A stretch of DNA of 64,000 bases, from assembly GCA_023374045.1 (NCBI GenBank), contig CM041776.1, positions 470,889,875 through 470,953,874 on the forward strand, in the 5' to 3' direction. The translations under genes were made by a program, and so were the position numbers. Shown here one piece after another: positions 1 to 11,217 of the stretch; the first letter of the stretch is position 1, and each line of letters opens with the position of its first letter. The notes beneath the pieces were generated by a model. It saw nothing but the letters and a program-made list of their open reading frames with translations, did no database searches and was not told where the DNA came from. Source of the DNA: Limonium bicolor. Lineage: Eukaryota; Streptophyta; Magnoliopsida; Caryophyllales; Plumbaginaceae.

Positions 1-412
1 AACTCAAACTTTATGGTGAATTTCATTGGCTCTTCTTGCAAGAGTAATGATAAGCTACAAGTTGCTCAAGTCGCTGACATTTCTAATATAGCTGAACTTG
101 GAGAGCTTGAAAGTGGAAAGGGGGCAAATTAGATCAAGTTTTTGCAAAGACTAGGAGATACTAGATGGAGTTCACATTTTAGATCTATTTGTAGTTTGAG
201 GAGCTTGTTTGGTCCTGAAAGTGTGGTATTAGATAGCATTGCTACGAAAGGCTCAACGGCTTCTCAAAAAGGTGATGTAGACTTTGCTCTAAGACACTTG
301 TTATCATTTGATTTTGCACTTGTGATGCATGTGATGAAGGAAATCATGGGAATAACGGACATGCTTTGTTAACCGCTACAAAAGAAATCTCAAGACATTA
401 TGAATGCTTTTT
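1..412 (+). pseudogene. hAT-type (TTF zinc-finger / DUF4371) transposase fragment
   Basis: Frame 1 reads as the middle of a plant TTF-type zinc-finger/hAT transposase-derived protein (the family often annotated as zinc finger MYM-type protein 1-like). The recognisable core is LQRLGDTRWSSHF followed by the ICSL and FALRHLLSFDFALVMHVM stretches. Two in-frame stops (TAG at 130-132, TAA at 370-372) sit where family members have Gln codons, so simple C-to-T changes explain both, and the frame continues after each (KKSQDIMNA). The left end is cut by the window, and the right end passes abruptly into TMEM33-derived sequence near 413. It cannot encode a full transposase. Family assignment is from recall of the conserved motif; strand and lesions are seen directly. 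Confidence 0.7.
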
Positions 413-1403
413 CTATGCTTGGGTATGAAATCTTCTGTCCTTTCTTCTAATAGAGGGTAATTAGTTTATTTCAATTCTGTGCAATTCTTCTTGGTGAGTC
501 AATGCTTGGGTATGAAATCTTGTGTTTGCGCTGATATTCTATGTATTTTTCGTCTTATCCAAAAGTGTATCCATTGGGTTTAGATACAAATGAGCAATAT
601 CATTTTAAAGTTTCTGTTTTCCATAAGTTGATATTTCATTTACTGCTTTTTTGCTTGGCTTTGTAGGTATTGGTTTTGGCTTTGCTTGCAATCTACCCAC
701 TTGTGCCAAAGAATATTTCAAATAGGGCATATTTCCTATCTTTTCTTGGTACCGGTTGTGCCTAGGCATACTCTTTATATTCACTATATGGGGTATATCT
801 CTGTTGTCTTGTCTTTCGTGATTAAAAGATCTTATTAAATTTGATTCGCCAATGTAGTATGCTAATTCATCTATTAGATGTTCAGAGGCGCAAGGTGATG
901 AATCTTCAAACTGTTCAATTATGGTTCAACTCAATCATTCCGTCAAAAGATTTTGTCTATGTCATCTACTCACTTTTGCTTGCCACATCCCATGTTTAAC
1001 TCAAATGTGAGTATACACCCTTATGTAAACTTTTCAGCTATTGTGATGATATTTCTTCCGTAAAATGAGCGTGAAAGAGATAATTAATCATATTTCTTAT
1101 GTTATGTAAACATTTAATCCCATTGCAGTTGGCGGAATAAGGGATAAACTAAGATATCATTGTGTGTCTATCATCTTGTTTGAGTTGATTATTATCTTGT
1201 CTGCATGTAATTGATACTCGTGTTTACTCGTGTTTTTACTTGGACGACATTAAATTCTCGTGGTTCAGTATATCATATTTCAACAACTCTTGTTGATTCT
1301 AGTATTTTGATTTCTCTATACCAATTCTAGAAATTGATCATCTGCTCATATGTGTTTGTTTCATTATTACTGACTTAGTCCTTATTCATCTACCTCACAA
1401 TGA
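413..1403 (+). pseudogene. Partial duplicate of the TMEM33-like gene
   Basis: Sequence from about 495 to 1403 matches 32193-33262 of the TMEM33-like gene, covering the end of exon 3, exon 4, exon 5 and introns. A short extra copy of the exon 3/intron 3 junction (ATGCTTGGGTATGAAATC) occurs at about 415 and again near 503. The copy is a genomic, intron-containing duplicate, not a processed one. It jumps from the exon 6 acceptor (about 1131) to sequence equivalent to 33072, so exon 6 is missing. Exon 5 contains a TAA where the other copy has a Tyr codon, and exon 4 has a TAG in place of a Ser codon. It lacks exons 1-2 and 7-9. It retains the longer homopolymers that are shortened in the main gene, which makes it a useful comparator. 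Confidence 0.85.
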
Positions 1404-2736
1404 ATTGCTTCCTGAATTTAGTTCAGATCATGGACATGAATGCTGGTCTGGGTGGCTTTGTTGCAGTTGAAATTCTGCATGTCTGTCCATTTTAATGTCT
1501 GTTTTCAACTGACTCAATTATTTTTTTTCTTCGTACATTAATGTATGTCTATCTGTCTGTTTTGAGCTTCATTATTTCTTTCCAGCTGTGTCCTTGAAGG
1601 TATCTGTTTTGTGCTTCATGTCTTTAAAAACATTAGCTTGATTACAAAATGATCGGGAATTATGAGCATTTCAAGTTTCTTTTTTCTATGTTGCTATATC
1701 CTTCTTTCATTTTTCTTATCTTGGTAACTAAATGATCGGGAATCATGTGGTTCATTCTTACTTTGAAGAAGAAGATGTACAAGTATAAGTTTGGCCAGTT
1801 TGCTTGGACACACATGATCCTCATAGTGGTTTTTGCACAATCATCTCTTACAGTAGCCAAGATTTTTGAAGACATCATCTGGTAGTTTACTCTTTCCAGA
1901 AGCTTAATTAATTTGACTTATGAATCATGTTGTCTTAGTTTGTCTGAGAAGAGTGAATCTGATATTTGCCTGAATTGAGAATTCCTTTCATCCACATTAT
2001 GAGCTTGGGCTGACAGATTGCAAGAAATGAAGAGCAATGTGATGCCTCTGTACTTGATATTTATACCTACTGCTCCTTTCTTTCTTCTTATTAATCTACC
2101 GCATCCACCAACTCCATATTTGTCTTATCAGGACCCCGAGTACAACAGAAAACCACTGCCATGGTTCCTCTCAAATTAAATATTGCCTGCTACTGGTTTT
2201 TTCTCTATAGTTTACTGTAGCCAGAGATGGAGATAATATAATAGCAGTTATGTGGTATTCATTCTGCTGTTGCTGTTGTGTATTCATTCTACTGCTGATT
2301 CATTCTGCTACTGTCATTTCTATCTGATTAATGTACTGTCAACTTTAATCTTTTTAGATTTTGGAGGTTCCGAGCTCATTGCTACATCCAACATCCTTGT
2401 TTGCTGAAGTTTTGAGTTTCGGACAGTAGTAGCAGCCGGAATTTCAGGATCATGAGTATGTGCAAATGTGCGAAACCTGAGATAGAAAATATGTATATAA
2501 ATAGTGGTGGATCTAAATATTAGCGTTAGTTGTGTAAAACTGTTGTGTATGTTATAAAGTTTAATGATAAGTAGTTTATCAAAATTGTATGACAGATACA
2601 AAAGTCTTTTGGAAAATAATATTTGACCCATCTTTTGTAATTTTCATGTTTATAAGATTTTAATTAACACTATAATACGACTATTGGTATTATAAATAAT
2701 GTAGAATTTTATTTTATTTTAAATCTAAAAGATCAA
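1404..2736. other. Non-coding, nothing recognised
   Basis: AT-rich DNA with no convincing coding frame on either strand. It directly follows the TMEM33-derived fragment and could include diverged flanking sequence from the same duplication, but I could not align it. Confidence 0.4.
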
Positions 2737-3395
2737 ATAGGGCATTTATATGTTGCACCAAATGCTAGATTAAATAGTGCAATAAAAGTTAACTTGCACT
2801 AATTGAAGGATATCAATAGGGTATCACAACACTTTGCTCTTGTTGTCCTATATGTATTAGTGCAACATACACGCGTTTGTCCTATTTATGTGGTAATCAA
2901 ATGGTGCAATTTATATATTATGCACTATTAATCCAGATAGCAAATGGTGCAAAACATAAAAGTCACACTATTAGTTTGTTAACTAATGGTGCAACTTTTT
3001 TGGATGCCCTATTTGTGTTGGTTTAACTGCATGCTATCACCACATCAAACGAGGCACCCAATGCATTTTCTCCCTTTGTTATATATCAAATGGTGCAACA
3101 ATTGTAACATGCACCATTTGCTATTAATCAAATGGTGCAACTAGTATAACTTGCACTAATTGAGTCGAGTCATTTAGTGCGACTTTATTTACATTTGTAC
3201 TTGTCATCATTTATTTAATTTGTACTTGATGCATTTTTGTAGTAATAGTGCACGACAAATAGGGCGAAATTAAAAGTTGCACCAAATTGGATATTGTAGC
3301 GAATCAACTAGTGCAACCTTGAGGTAAGATTAATTTTGCTCCAATTACTGTATTAGAGTAATGTTATGATCTATTGGTGCAACTTTTCGAACTTG
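2737..3395. repeat. Array of dispersed GTGCAA/TTGCAC motifs (DNA-transposon subterminal repeat-like)
   Basis: About 18 copies of a short motif, (A/G)GTGCAAC or its reverse complement GTTGCAC(C/T), lie in both orientations within about 650 bp, often preceded by AAATG or AATTA. A second word, CAAATAGGGC or its complement, recurs near 2736, 3019 and 3252. A CACTA-like terminus (TTTTTGTAGTAATAGTG) ends at 3250. Dense short repeats in both orientations near an end are typical of CACTA or MULE subterminal regions. No matching opposite terminus or target duplication was found, so the element boundaries are unresolved. Confidence 0.5.
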
Positions 3396-5400
3396 TATGT
3401 TGTAGTGAATGAGATGGAGTTAGAAAATTAGTTGACTTGTTGTTGGTTGACTTTTAGAAGTAATGTCGGGTTTATGAGAAAACCGAGTGAAACACTTGGA
3501 GTCTGATTGGAAATTAATAGTAGTCTTTGGATTCTAAGTGTAATTATTGAAAATTCCATTTGTTTAAGCTTAATTTTTAGTCAAATTCTAGGGATCTAGT
3601 TATAATATTTTAAATTTGTATAAGTTAAAACTGTATATTTCGTAAATTAGGTGATCAATAGGTAATGAGTCAGTGATAAATATATATATTTATCACCCAT
3701 ATTTGATATCCATGTTTTGTTTTATCCATCACCCAATTTAACTCGTCTACTCAATTTATTCTGATCGGCTGAATCTAGACATCCATTGTTATTCATAACT
3801 ATATATCGAATGTTTGACATTCTGCCTATGTAGGTTATATAATAGGTTCGCAGAAATAAAGGTGTATTTAAAGAGATATTAAAGATTGTGATTTTTTCAT
3901 GAATTGTATGTTTATTGGCTAGTGTGTAGAGTAGTATGTATAGTCTTTCTTTTTTACACAACATATTCAATCCATGAATCAGTTTATAATTATTAGAGAT
4001 TTGAAAATAAGTCGAACCGACTTTTACACCCCCCACACATCTGAGCTAACATATGCTCATAGTTCTTCAAACTAACATTAACAATTTTGTCCATCCCAGA
4101 AATCTGAGTTGGTGGAGGAAGGAGTAGGATATCAAAATCCTCCAACCTTCACTTTCTCATCCTAGCCTGCCACACAGGCTTGTCTATTTGCCCGGTTGAC
4201 GTGGTTTGCAGGCGCTCGTGAACCCGTGGGTTCACCCAAAACACACTCTAAGAGTGACAAGATTTGCAGTTGAGAGGGTTGACGAGGAATCTATTTAACT
4301 TACTAATAGTTTAGTCTTGTATCTCTAAATTACTAGTACTAAAGTATATGGTGATATAAAAATGTAATACTTAAATATACATGAAATTTATAATATGTAC
4401 GAATATATTCATTTCAAAATCCATTACCAATATTTTAATCTAAATAATTAGTTAAGAATTAGTGTCTTATATCTATATTAGTATTGGTAGTATTAATAAT
4501 TATGGTACAATATTTTTGTTCTTATAATAATTAATAAGCCTATTCTAACATGATATGATAAATAGATAAAGTTAAGAATCAAATAACGCATTCTCTAATT
4601 TTATAAAAAATACATGGTTTTTGAAATGTTGTGACAAGCATTGTTGAAATTTTTACAATAAAAATAACATAATATAAATGATAACACATGCATAAGCACA
4701 TAAAAGATGAAAAACCCACTTGTAATACTCAATAATAGTCTAAGATAAAAAAACTAAAATAAGACATAGTGCATCTTTGGATATCTTAAAGTAATTACAT
4801 ATACCGCTCATTCAATACAATAACTAGAAAATCGAGTGACAATAATAAAAAAAATTACATTAATATTATTAATGAAATACATTTTATTTATTTTTTTAAA
4901 AAAATATAATAAACTTTAATCATAAATAAATATTAGGTTAAGATTATTTTGTATTTTGTACAATAGTAGTGAAAATAAATAAAGATTGATGTTTGTGTTC
5001 CTTTGATAATTAAAAGAAAAAGTGAATGACTGACAACGGAGAGAGTTAAGAACAAAAAGAATAGGCTCTTTGATGTTGGTAAAAAGTAGACATGGTTCTT
5101 AAAATGATGTGGTGGGGGAGAGTGCTAAGAACCAAATATGGGTTCTTTGATAATGTGTCAGTTTTTTGTTTGTTTTGGAAATAAACGAAAATAATAAAAA
5201 TCTCTTAAACTAAGATAACTAGCTAAGCTATGATGGATCATGGTCCCTTTCATCCTTAACCAACATATGTCGATTCTTGAACTCAAAGTCAAACAATGGG
5301 AACACTTAACTAATTAATAGTCAAATCATGATCATATTAGATAAAACCAATTGAGTTAGAACACGACAGATCATTCAAGTACCTGGTCTATTGATAGCAT
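3396..5400. other. AT-rich intergenic DNA
   Basis: No supported gene. The sequence contains long A/T runs and scattered short stop-limited frames. A GGTTCTTAA/TTAAGAACC-like word recurs between 4990 and 5150, which might mark a small MITE, but no paired ends were identified. Confidence 0.4.
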
Positions 5401-6881
5401 CAAGCTCGAGGTCCCTCTAAGTTGTAATGAAATCTATCTCAAATCACATGGTGATAATTACATTAATTTAGTTCCCTTGGTCTAGGTTTCTGTTTTAGAA
5501 TCTCATGTTGATAGAAACCCACATAAATGGAAGACTAATTAGCAACCTAGAATCCATCTCAAAATCTAATATTGTCACATCTAGAGCAAAACTAACCAAA
5601 TCCAACACATAAATCAAAAATGAGCAAAACATTAACCAAATATTAAAATCATCTATTGAACAGCTTAAGAGCCATAAATGTTCAATATCATCATTCATTA
5701 ACAATAAGAACAAAACAAAGTCATAGATAAGTTCAAGAATCTTCATTGAGGTTTTACGGATTTTGGGACAAAATTTCATTCCTAGGTACAAGGAGGTTAT
5801 TCCCATATTAGAGCATAAATGTGAGAGAGGGAGAGTAAGGAAGAAATAACTATGAGAGAGGTTGAAGAAGAGCTTCAATGGCTTCATGGTGAGGAAGTTT
5901 CTCATCATCTTCTCCTTCTTCTTCTACCTTCAAAAGCTCTTTGTTCTTTATCTTTCCTCTTCTATTCTCGGCCCTCAAAAGTTGGGAATGTTTAATTCCA
6001 AGAGTTGGCTTTTAAAGCACAATTAAGGGGATATTTTTCGTGGGTTGGTTGCCTCTAGAAGACGAAAAAACATGCGCAATTTAACCCGACCGCCCACAGG
6101 TTTAGTCCGTCAGTCCAAAGTCAATATAAAATCTTAAGCACAACTGACCCACTAGGGTGGTCCTATGGGTCAGTCCAAAGTTTAGGTGAAGTTTGACAAA
6201 CCTACCGATCAAGTGGGACGGTCTTATGGGTCGGTTGACACTGAAGGACGAAATCAATAGTGCGGAATTTTAGCCCGACCGACCTAGTGGGTCACTCTCG
6301 TGGGGAGTTTAGTCTCGCTCGCATCATTGTTTTCGCTTATCTTCTTCATTTCACCTCCTATTTCAATTTCGTTGGTTCCCACATGCTTCTCTCTCTTTGT
6401 CTACATTGCTCGTAACTAAGTTATCCTGATGTTTAAGCAACAAATGTGCAATAAGACCAATAAAATACAAAACTAAAGGAAGCAAGCTAAAGTGGAGAAA
6501 TGAGCAAGATAAGCATAGATAAAACACATAAAACAACCCTTAATACATGCTTGTTTATCTACTTATACAAATCCAAACTCTAACACTTCTAAACATGCTT
6601 GTGACATTAGCAGTTATCTTCAACTCAAACACCCTTTACTAGTGATTAACACGAAACAACAGAAGACTAATTGATTGAACCCAAACCAGCCTTGTGTCAT
6701 CCTGCCAAAATAACTTAACCAATAATTAAGATTTCCTTTATCATGCCTACAATCGAATGTTTAAGCAAAATCCCTGCCTATCTCAACCCTTCCTGACTGA
6801 CTAGATGAAGATCTTATTATCGTCGTAGTAGTCATCTCAACAAGGTTTTCAATTCGGCAAAACTACTTGTCGATTCCAGAA
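5400..6881 (-). other. Possible old retrotransposon relic
   Basis: The region carries a cluster of (T)GGGTCAGT/GACCCACTAG-type short inverted words between 6090 and 6310, like the GGTCGGAC clusters in the LTR of element C. No protease, RT or integrase motif is readable. The minus-strand frame at 5495-5908 (137 codons) has no recognisable domain and is probably chance. It is the DNA into which the CACTA element inserted (flank continues at 7933). Confidence 0.25.
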
Positions 6882-6884
6882 ACC

Positions 6885-7932
6885 CACTAGTGGAAAAAAT
6901 GTTAAAAAATACGGCTAATAAACGACGGTTTGCAACATAACCGTCTTAAATACCTCCTTCCGCGCGCGCGGGACTTTTTAAGACGGTTGATGCCAAACCG
7001 TCGTTTAAAGCTTTTTTTTCCGGCGGAAAGACATCTTTAAAAGACGGTTATTGGTGAACCGTCATTTATTATGTCGCGGTTTCATTTTAAAAGACGGTGT
7101 CGACGGAACCGTCGTTTTTAAAGCTTAAAAAAAGACGGTTTTTAGTTAACCGTCATTTTATCTTAGATTTTAAAAGACGGTTTCGAATGAGCCGTCTCTT
7201 AAAACTCTTTTTAAAAATATGTAAAACACAAATTAACAAAGTTTGAAAAATAGTATAAAGTAATAAATATTTAAATAAGTTTACATGATGGTTAAAATTC
7301 ACAAAATAGGTATGAGATATAATATGTATATATAATTTTTAAAAAATTGTATTTTATAATTAGCATTTATATATTAAATATTTTAGTAAATATAGTCTTT
7401 TTTTTTAATTAACATTAATTGTAGCTATATGTACATATATGTATTCTTATAATATTTAGCTTTAGTATGTATATAATACGATGCTTATTTACATATTACG
7501 ATGTTTTACTACTTATTATAATTTATATTGGAGTGAACATACGTTTGAATAACAATTAGAATTCCTATTATTAACATATTAAGTTTAAATGCTACTTACA
7601 TATGTTTTGTTCATAAAATAAACAGTTTGATGCAGTGGCATAGTGGTTAGGTAGTGCATGCAGGCGTGTGACTCACCATGGGTCGCGGGTTCGAATCCTA
7701 GAGACCACCCAAAGATTACAAAATTAATCTAGGCGGATTCACTTATTTTTGCGCTCAAGATCTTTTAAAGACGGTTCGATTAAAACCGTCATTTAATAGC
7801 ATCTTAAAAGACGGTTTTTCGAACCGTCGTTTAAGACGGGTGACAAAAAACGACGGTCGTTTAAGCGACGGTTCGGAACCGTCGTTTTTTGAGCGGTTTG
7901 AACCGTGTTTTTTGCTCCGTTCCGCACCAGTG
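6885..7932. mobile_element. Non-autonomous CACTA (En/Spm-type) element, TSD ACC
   Basis: Starts CACTAGTGGAAAAAA and ends TCCGCACCAGTG (reverse complement CACTGGTGCGGA). The 3-bp direct repeats ACC at 6882-6884 and 7933-7935 are the target duplication expected for CACTA elements. Both subterminal regions (6930-7200 and 7765-7915) are packed with AAAGACGGTT / AACCGTC motifs in both orientations, the usual transposase-binding subterminal repeats. The interior is AT-rich without a transposase frame, so mobility would depend on an enzyme supplied in trans. A tRNA-like module with Pol III boxes lies at 7630-7705. Termini, TSD and repeats are seen directly; the superfamily follows from them. Confidence 0.88.
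7630..7710 (+). repeat. tRNA-like SINE head with Pol III A and B boxes
   Basis: TGGCATAGTGG at 7636-7646 fits the internal A box consensus and GGTTCGAATCC at 7688-7698 is a perfect B box, about 41 bp apart. No tRNA gene is expected here: acceptor-stem pairing and a 3' T-run were not found. A tRNA-derived SINE (or its head) embedded in the CACTA element is the simplest reading. Confidence 0.6.
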
Positions 7933-8610
7933 ACCCTACATAACCATTGGACAAAGCAGACTTTGCCCCAGTCATAATTTGACACTAGATTTTGAACAAC
8001 AGACCCCACATCTCAAGCATGGGCATAGCCTCCATAGATGAGGGAAGTTGAAATCTCAACATGCAAGGAGTGTATTGATGACAAAATTAAAGAACAATAG
8101 AAGACAAAGAAAACAAGAAAAGAAGAGAACTAGAAGAAGATTGACCAAAGGGACAAAACGAAGAGAAGATATAGGAAAGGGAAAAGGAAACACAACAGAA
8201 GTAACTTACAATACCTATAGAACTCAAAAGGAGAACCCATGTCATCTTCTAAAATTGTTTTTTTAGTGCAATATGAAGGAATCGTCTTCATGTTCACTGT
8301 CACTGGACATGTCTTCCATTTGATTTTAGGGGAGAGATTTTCAGAACATCAAAGCGGTAGAGGAGAGTCCTTGTGTGAGAGGGAAAGATAGCCCTCTTGT
8401 AAGAGTGATAACGGTGAATGCATATGGAGCAAGATAACTAGAGCGAGCAGACTTACAAGTTGAAATGGTTGAGCGGCGAAGAAAACTCTGGCTTGAAGAG
8501 AAAAAAAGCCTTGCTTGAGAAGGATGAAAGTATGTATTGTCATGCATGTCAAATAGTCTTTTTTTTGGTGGGGGGGGGGGGGGGGGGGGAAGGAGGGGTG
8601 AATGTCATCA
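7933..8610. other. Non-coding flank with poly-G tract
   Basis: No supported gene. 8048-8240 is purine-rich (AGAAGA-like) and gives a spurious basic frame. An interrupted G tract of about 18 bases lies at 8571-8589, next to the 3' side of the minus-strand Copia relic, where a polypurine tract could have been. Confidence 0.4.
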
Positions 8611-8613
8611 AAC

Positions 8614-9250
8614 TCAATATTCCATTTCTTGGGTTGTTATTTCGTTTGTCATTTTATCTTTACCAGATTGTGCGGGAGAGAATATGTCCCCTCCTTCATC
8701 TGTTTGAATGGTTTTAATGTGTTTCTTAAATTGTGTCAGAATGAAAGTGTGAAAGTGAGTGAAGATAGTAACTGCATCTGATTTGCTTTTAGAGGATAAC
8801 AGAAAATCGTCAACAATAAGTACCAAATACTTATATCCAGTAGTCGAAACAGAATGAGTAGAACCCTATAGATCTAGGTTAATAATAAGTCAAAACTTTC
8901 CTTAGATCTAGAGGTACTTGAGAAATGAGGTAGAGCATGCATCTTGCCTTGACAACAAGCAGTTCAAAGTTCTTGTTTAACATCTTTGTAACTGGAAAAT
9001 GAAACTTATTCAAAGTATAAGTAGTAATAGCAAAACTGGGATGTCCAAGTCTCCGGTGCCAAACTGGACTAGGAGTAGGAGTGGTGTAGTGCAGAGAAGG
9101 TGAGGGAGCTGTGGCAGAGAGAAATAGATAACATCATCCTTAGAAATTCCTCTGAGAAGGATCTCCTGAGTATTGAGGTCCTTCACAACAACAAAAATCA
9201 GAATATAATTCAAAAAAACACTTTGTTATCTAAGCAAAACTTGTTAACAA
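8614..9250 (-). pseudogene. Copia GAG-pre-integrase and integrase N-terminal remnant
   Basis: Minus-strand frames read VKDLNTQEILLRG (about 9140-9190), LGHPSF (about 9025-9050) of the GAG-pre-integrase region, then LIVDDF and KSDAVTIF (8750-8825) of the integrase catalytic core, ending near QTDEGGD (about 8690), the block with the second catalytic Asp. The glutamate-containing part, RT and RNase H are absent. It is heavily frameshifted and non-functional. Confidence 0.7.
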
Positions 9251-9252
9251 AA

Positions 9253-10250
9253 TCAACTGTTTATTGAGGTGTGGTGAATAGATAATAATTTGTAGGGTAA
9301 AAGAGTAAGGGAAAGCGGTGAGCTACCTTGTCCTTGAGCTTGAATGGGCCGAACTGAGTCATCTCCAAGAGGAATGATCTCAGTATCATAGTAGTTAGAA
9401 CTGGAGAGATTTAGCTTAGCAAAGTCACCTGAAATGAGATGCTGCAGTGTTGGCAAGCCAATCTGGTGTAGTAACAGATGTAGTGGCTTTGCAGAAAAAT
9501 TAGCAGGGGGCGGGGCTGATAGCTTTGGTTAAAACGTGGTAGCAATGGAGGCCTCGTGACCTCTTTTTCCACAAATCTAGCAGTAAGGGCGAGTGTCACT
9601 GTGGCCAGCAAAAGTAGTATTAGGAACAGATCTGGTAGTTTGAACACATGTGTGTGGGATCTGCCTCTTCCTTGTTGAGAGGAAGTTTCCCCCTGTATCT
9701 GTGGATTTGTTGTTGTTATATGATTGTTTTTGTTTGTTTGTGTGTGTGGTGGCTGAGGATGATTATATAGAGTTGAGAGTGATCTCAGGAGTAGAGTCTG
9801 GTTTCTGTTGAGATAACCATGCTTCGCTAGAAAGCATGAATCCATAGACTTGGCTGAGGGTACATGGGGTAGTGACTTTGTGACCGGTGATGGATAGGGA
9901 ATCAACTAGGGATTTGGCTCGATTGAAAAACGTGATGATATTTTCAGATGTAGTTTTTTTTTATGGAGGCCAATTGTAAGTGTAATTAACCTACGTGAGC
10001 TTTTGTGGTGGCCTCAAAGAGTCACGTAGGTAGGTCCAAACCTGAGCTGAGGTAGAGAAGTAACCACCACCGACCGAGGATGGCTTCACCGAGGGAAGTA
10101 AAAAAGGATAGTAAGGACAAGCTGACCTTGTGCATCCAGAGGGTAGTAGTAGGATTGATAAAGTCATTTTCATGAGATCTGGACAAGGACAACCCCATCA
10201 ACGTACTTGTGTAGATCTGTTCCTTTGAAGAAGAAAATCAGAACAACTTT
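9253..10250 (-). pseudogene. Copia gag (UBN2-type) remnant with zinc knuckle
   Basis: Read across frames, the minus strand gives a Copia gag: a Lys-Gly-Thr-Asp-Leu motif near 10225, then SAQVWTYLRDS near 10035, LQLASIKK near 9975 and a Ser-rich tail. The nucleic-acid-binding knuckle CGKRGHEA lies near 9545. Downstream is LQHLISGDFAKLNL (about 9420-9460). Many frameshifts and stops break it. Gag would form the cytoplasmic particle of the element; this copy cannot. Confidence 0.7.
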
Positions 10251-10790
10251 CTAGATACGAGTTAGATCCATTGAATTTGATTAAGTTGGCTGCATTAGAT
10301 AATATGGATTGTGTTGTTGTTTTGCAGTTTTTCAGCTTGACTATTCATCAAGCAGTTGGTGGAGGTAGCAGGATTTCTCCAGAAGGTGAAGTAGCAACGG
10401 CCATAGTGAAGAAGAGAAGAAAAAAAATCAGTAGGATAGGATCTGACTTACGCCATTAGATGGTTCTGATATCATATAGGATTAGATGGTTTTGTAGAGA
10501 GCAAGAATATTGTTTAATTAATGATTTGTATTGAGAGATTACATGTGTATTTAGTGCTAGACTAAGTGTAACAGAACATTTCTAGAACATTATTGGAATG
10601 GGCTTTATTATAGATATAACACTTGGGCTTATCACAAAACTTAAAATGGACCACAGACTATACCTGACTACTAGTAGGGGGTGATCGTGGATCTCATCAA
10701 TCTCAATTATTCCATTTTTTGGGTTGTTATTTCGTTTATCTGTCGTTTTCTCTTTACCAGATTGTGCGGAAGAGATATGTCCTTGCATTT

Positions 10791-11217
10791 CCTAGTCAAG
10801 GCTGCTAAAGAAACATACAAGTAGAGGACCATTAGATTAATTAGATAGTAGAGGATAGAAGTTACCACGTCCATCCCATTCACTCGCCTAACCGTCTTGC
10901 TTGCGTGCTTGCATATATATCACTCCATCTACCAACCTACTGTACAAACAAATCAACCGACGCGATCGATTCCCCTTTATCATTCCTTTTTTTTTTCCAT
11001 CATTAATTAGACTCATCATCAAATACAGAAAGAACACATCTTGTTTGTGCGTGAGACGGAAAGAAAGAGAGAGAGAGAGAGAGAAGAATAACACTACACA
11101 TACAAATGGAGTACTGCTACTACTACAAACAGGGTGAGGCGGGTGAGGAGAAGAAGAGCAGATGTTGTTGTCAAGAAAAGTATTAACTTGTGGAGAAGAG
11201 CAAATAATCAAGAGAAG
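10791..11217 (+). promoter_or_regulatory. Upstream region of the SNL6-like gene
   Basis: Lies between the Copia relic and the first SNL6-like exon. A TATA-like TATATAT occurs at 10914-10920 and a (GA)n tract at 11061-11086. Pyrimidine/purine tracts of this kind are common in plant 5' leaders. Assignment as promoter and leader is inference from position only. Confidence 0.35.
11061..11086. repeat. (GA)n microsatellite
   Basis: Continuous AG dinucleotide run seen directly, in the probable 5' leader of the SNL6-like gene. Confidence 0.9.

Larger units (their letters stand above)
8611..10790 (-). mobile_element. Degenerate Ty1/Copia retrotransposon relic
   Basis: Minus-strand remnants in correct order: a possible LTR piece (about 10480-10790), a PBS-like site TGATATCAGAACCA (10459-10474, complementary to initiator Met-tRNA), gag, a zinc knuckle, GAG-pre-integrase and the first part of integrase. 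The RT and RNase H are missing. A segment at 10690-10790 matches 8610-8692 (GGGTTGTTATTTCGTTT and TTTACCAGATTGTGCGG shared), suggesting remnants of two LTRs or a local duplication. Boundaries and TSD could not be fixed. Confidence 0.7.

Noticed and set aside
5495..5908. 137-codon minus-strand open frame
   Set aside because: Low-complexity hydrophobic translation from AT-rich DNA with no domain, no nearby promoter logic and no homolog recalled.
7687..7698. Possible tRNA gene from the perfect B box
   Set aside because: No acceptor-stem pairing, anticodon arm or terminator could be assembled; treated as a SINE-like module.
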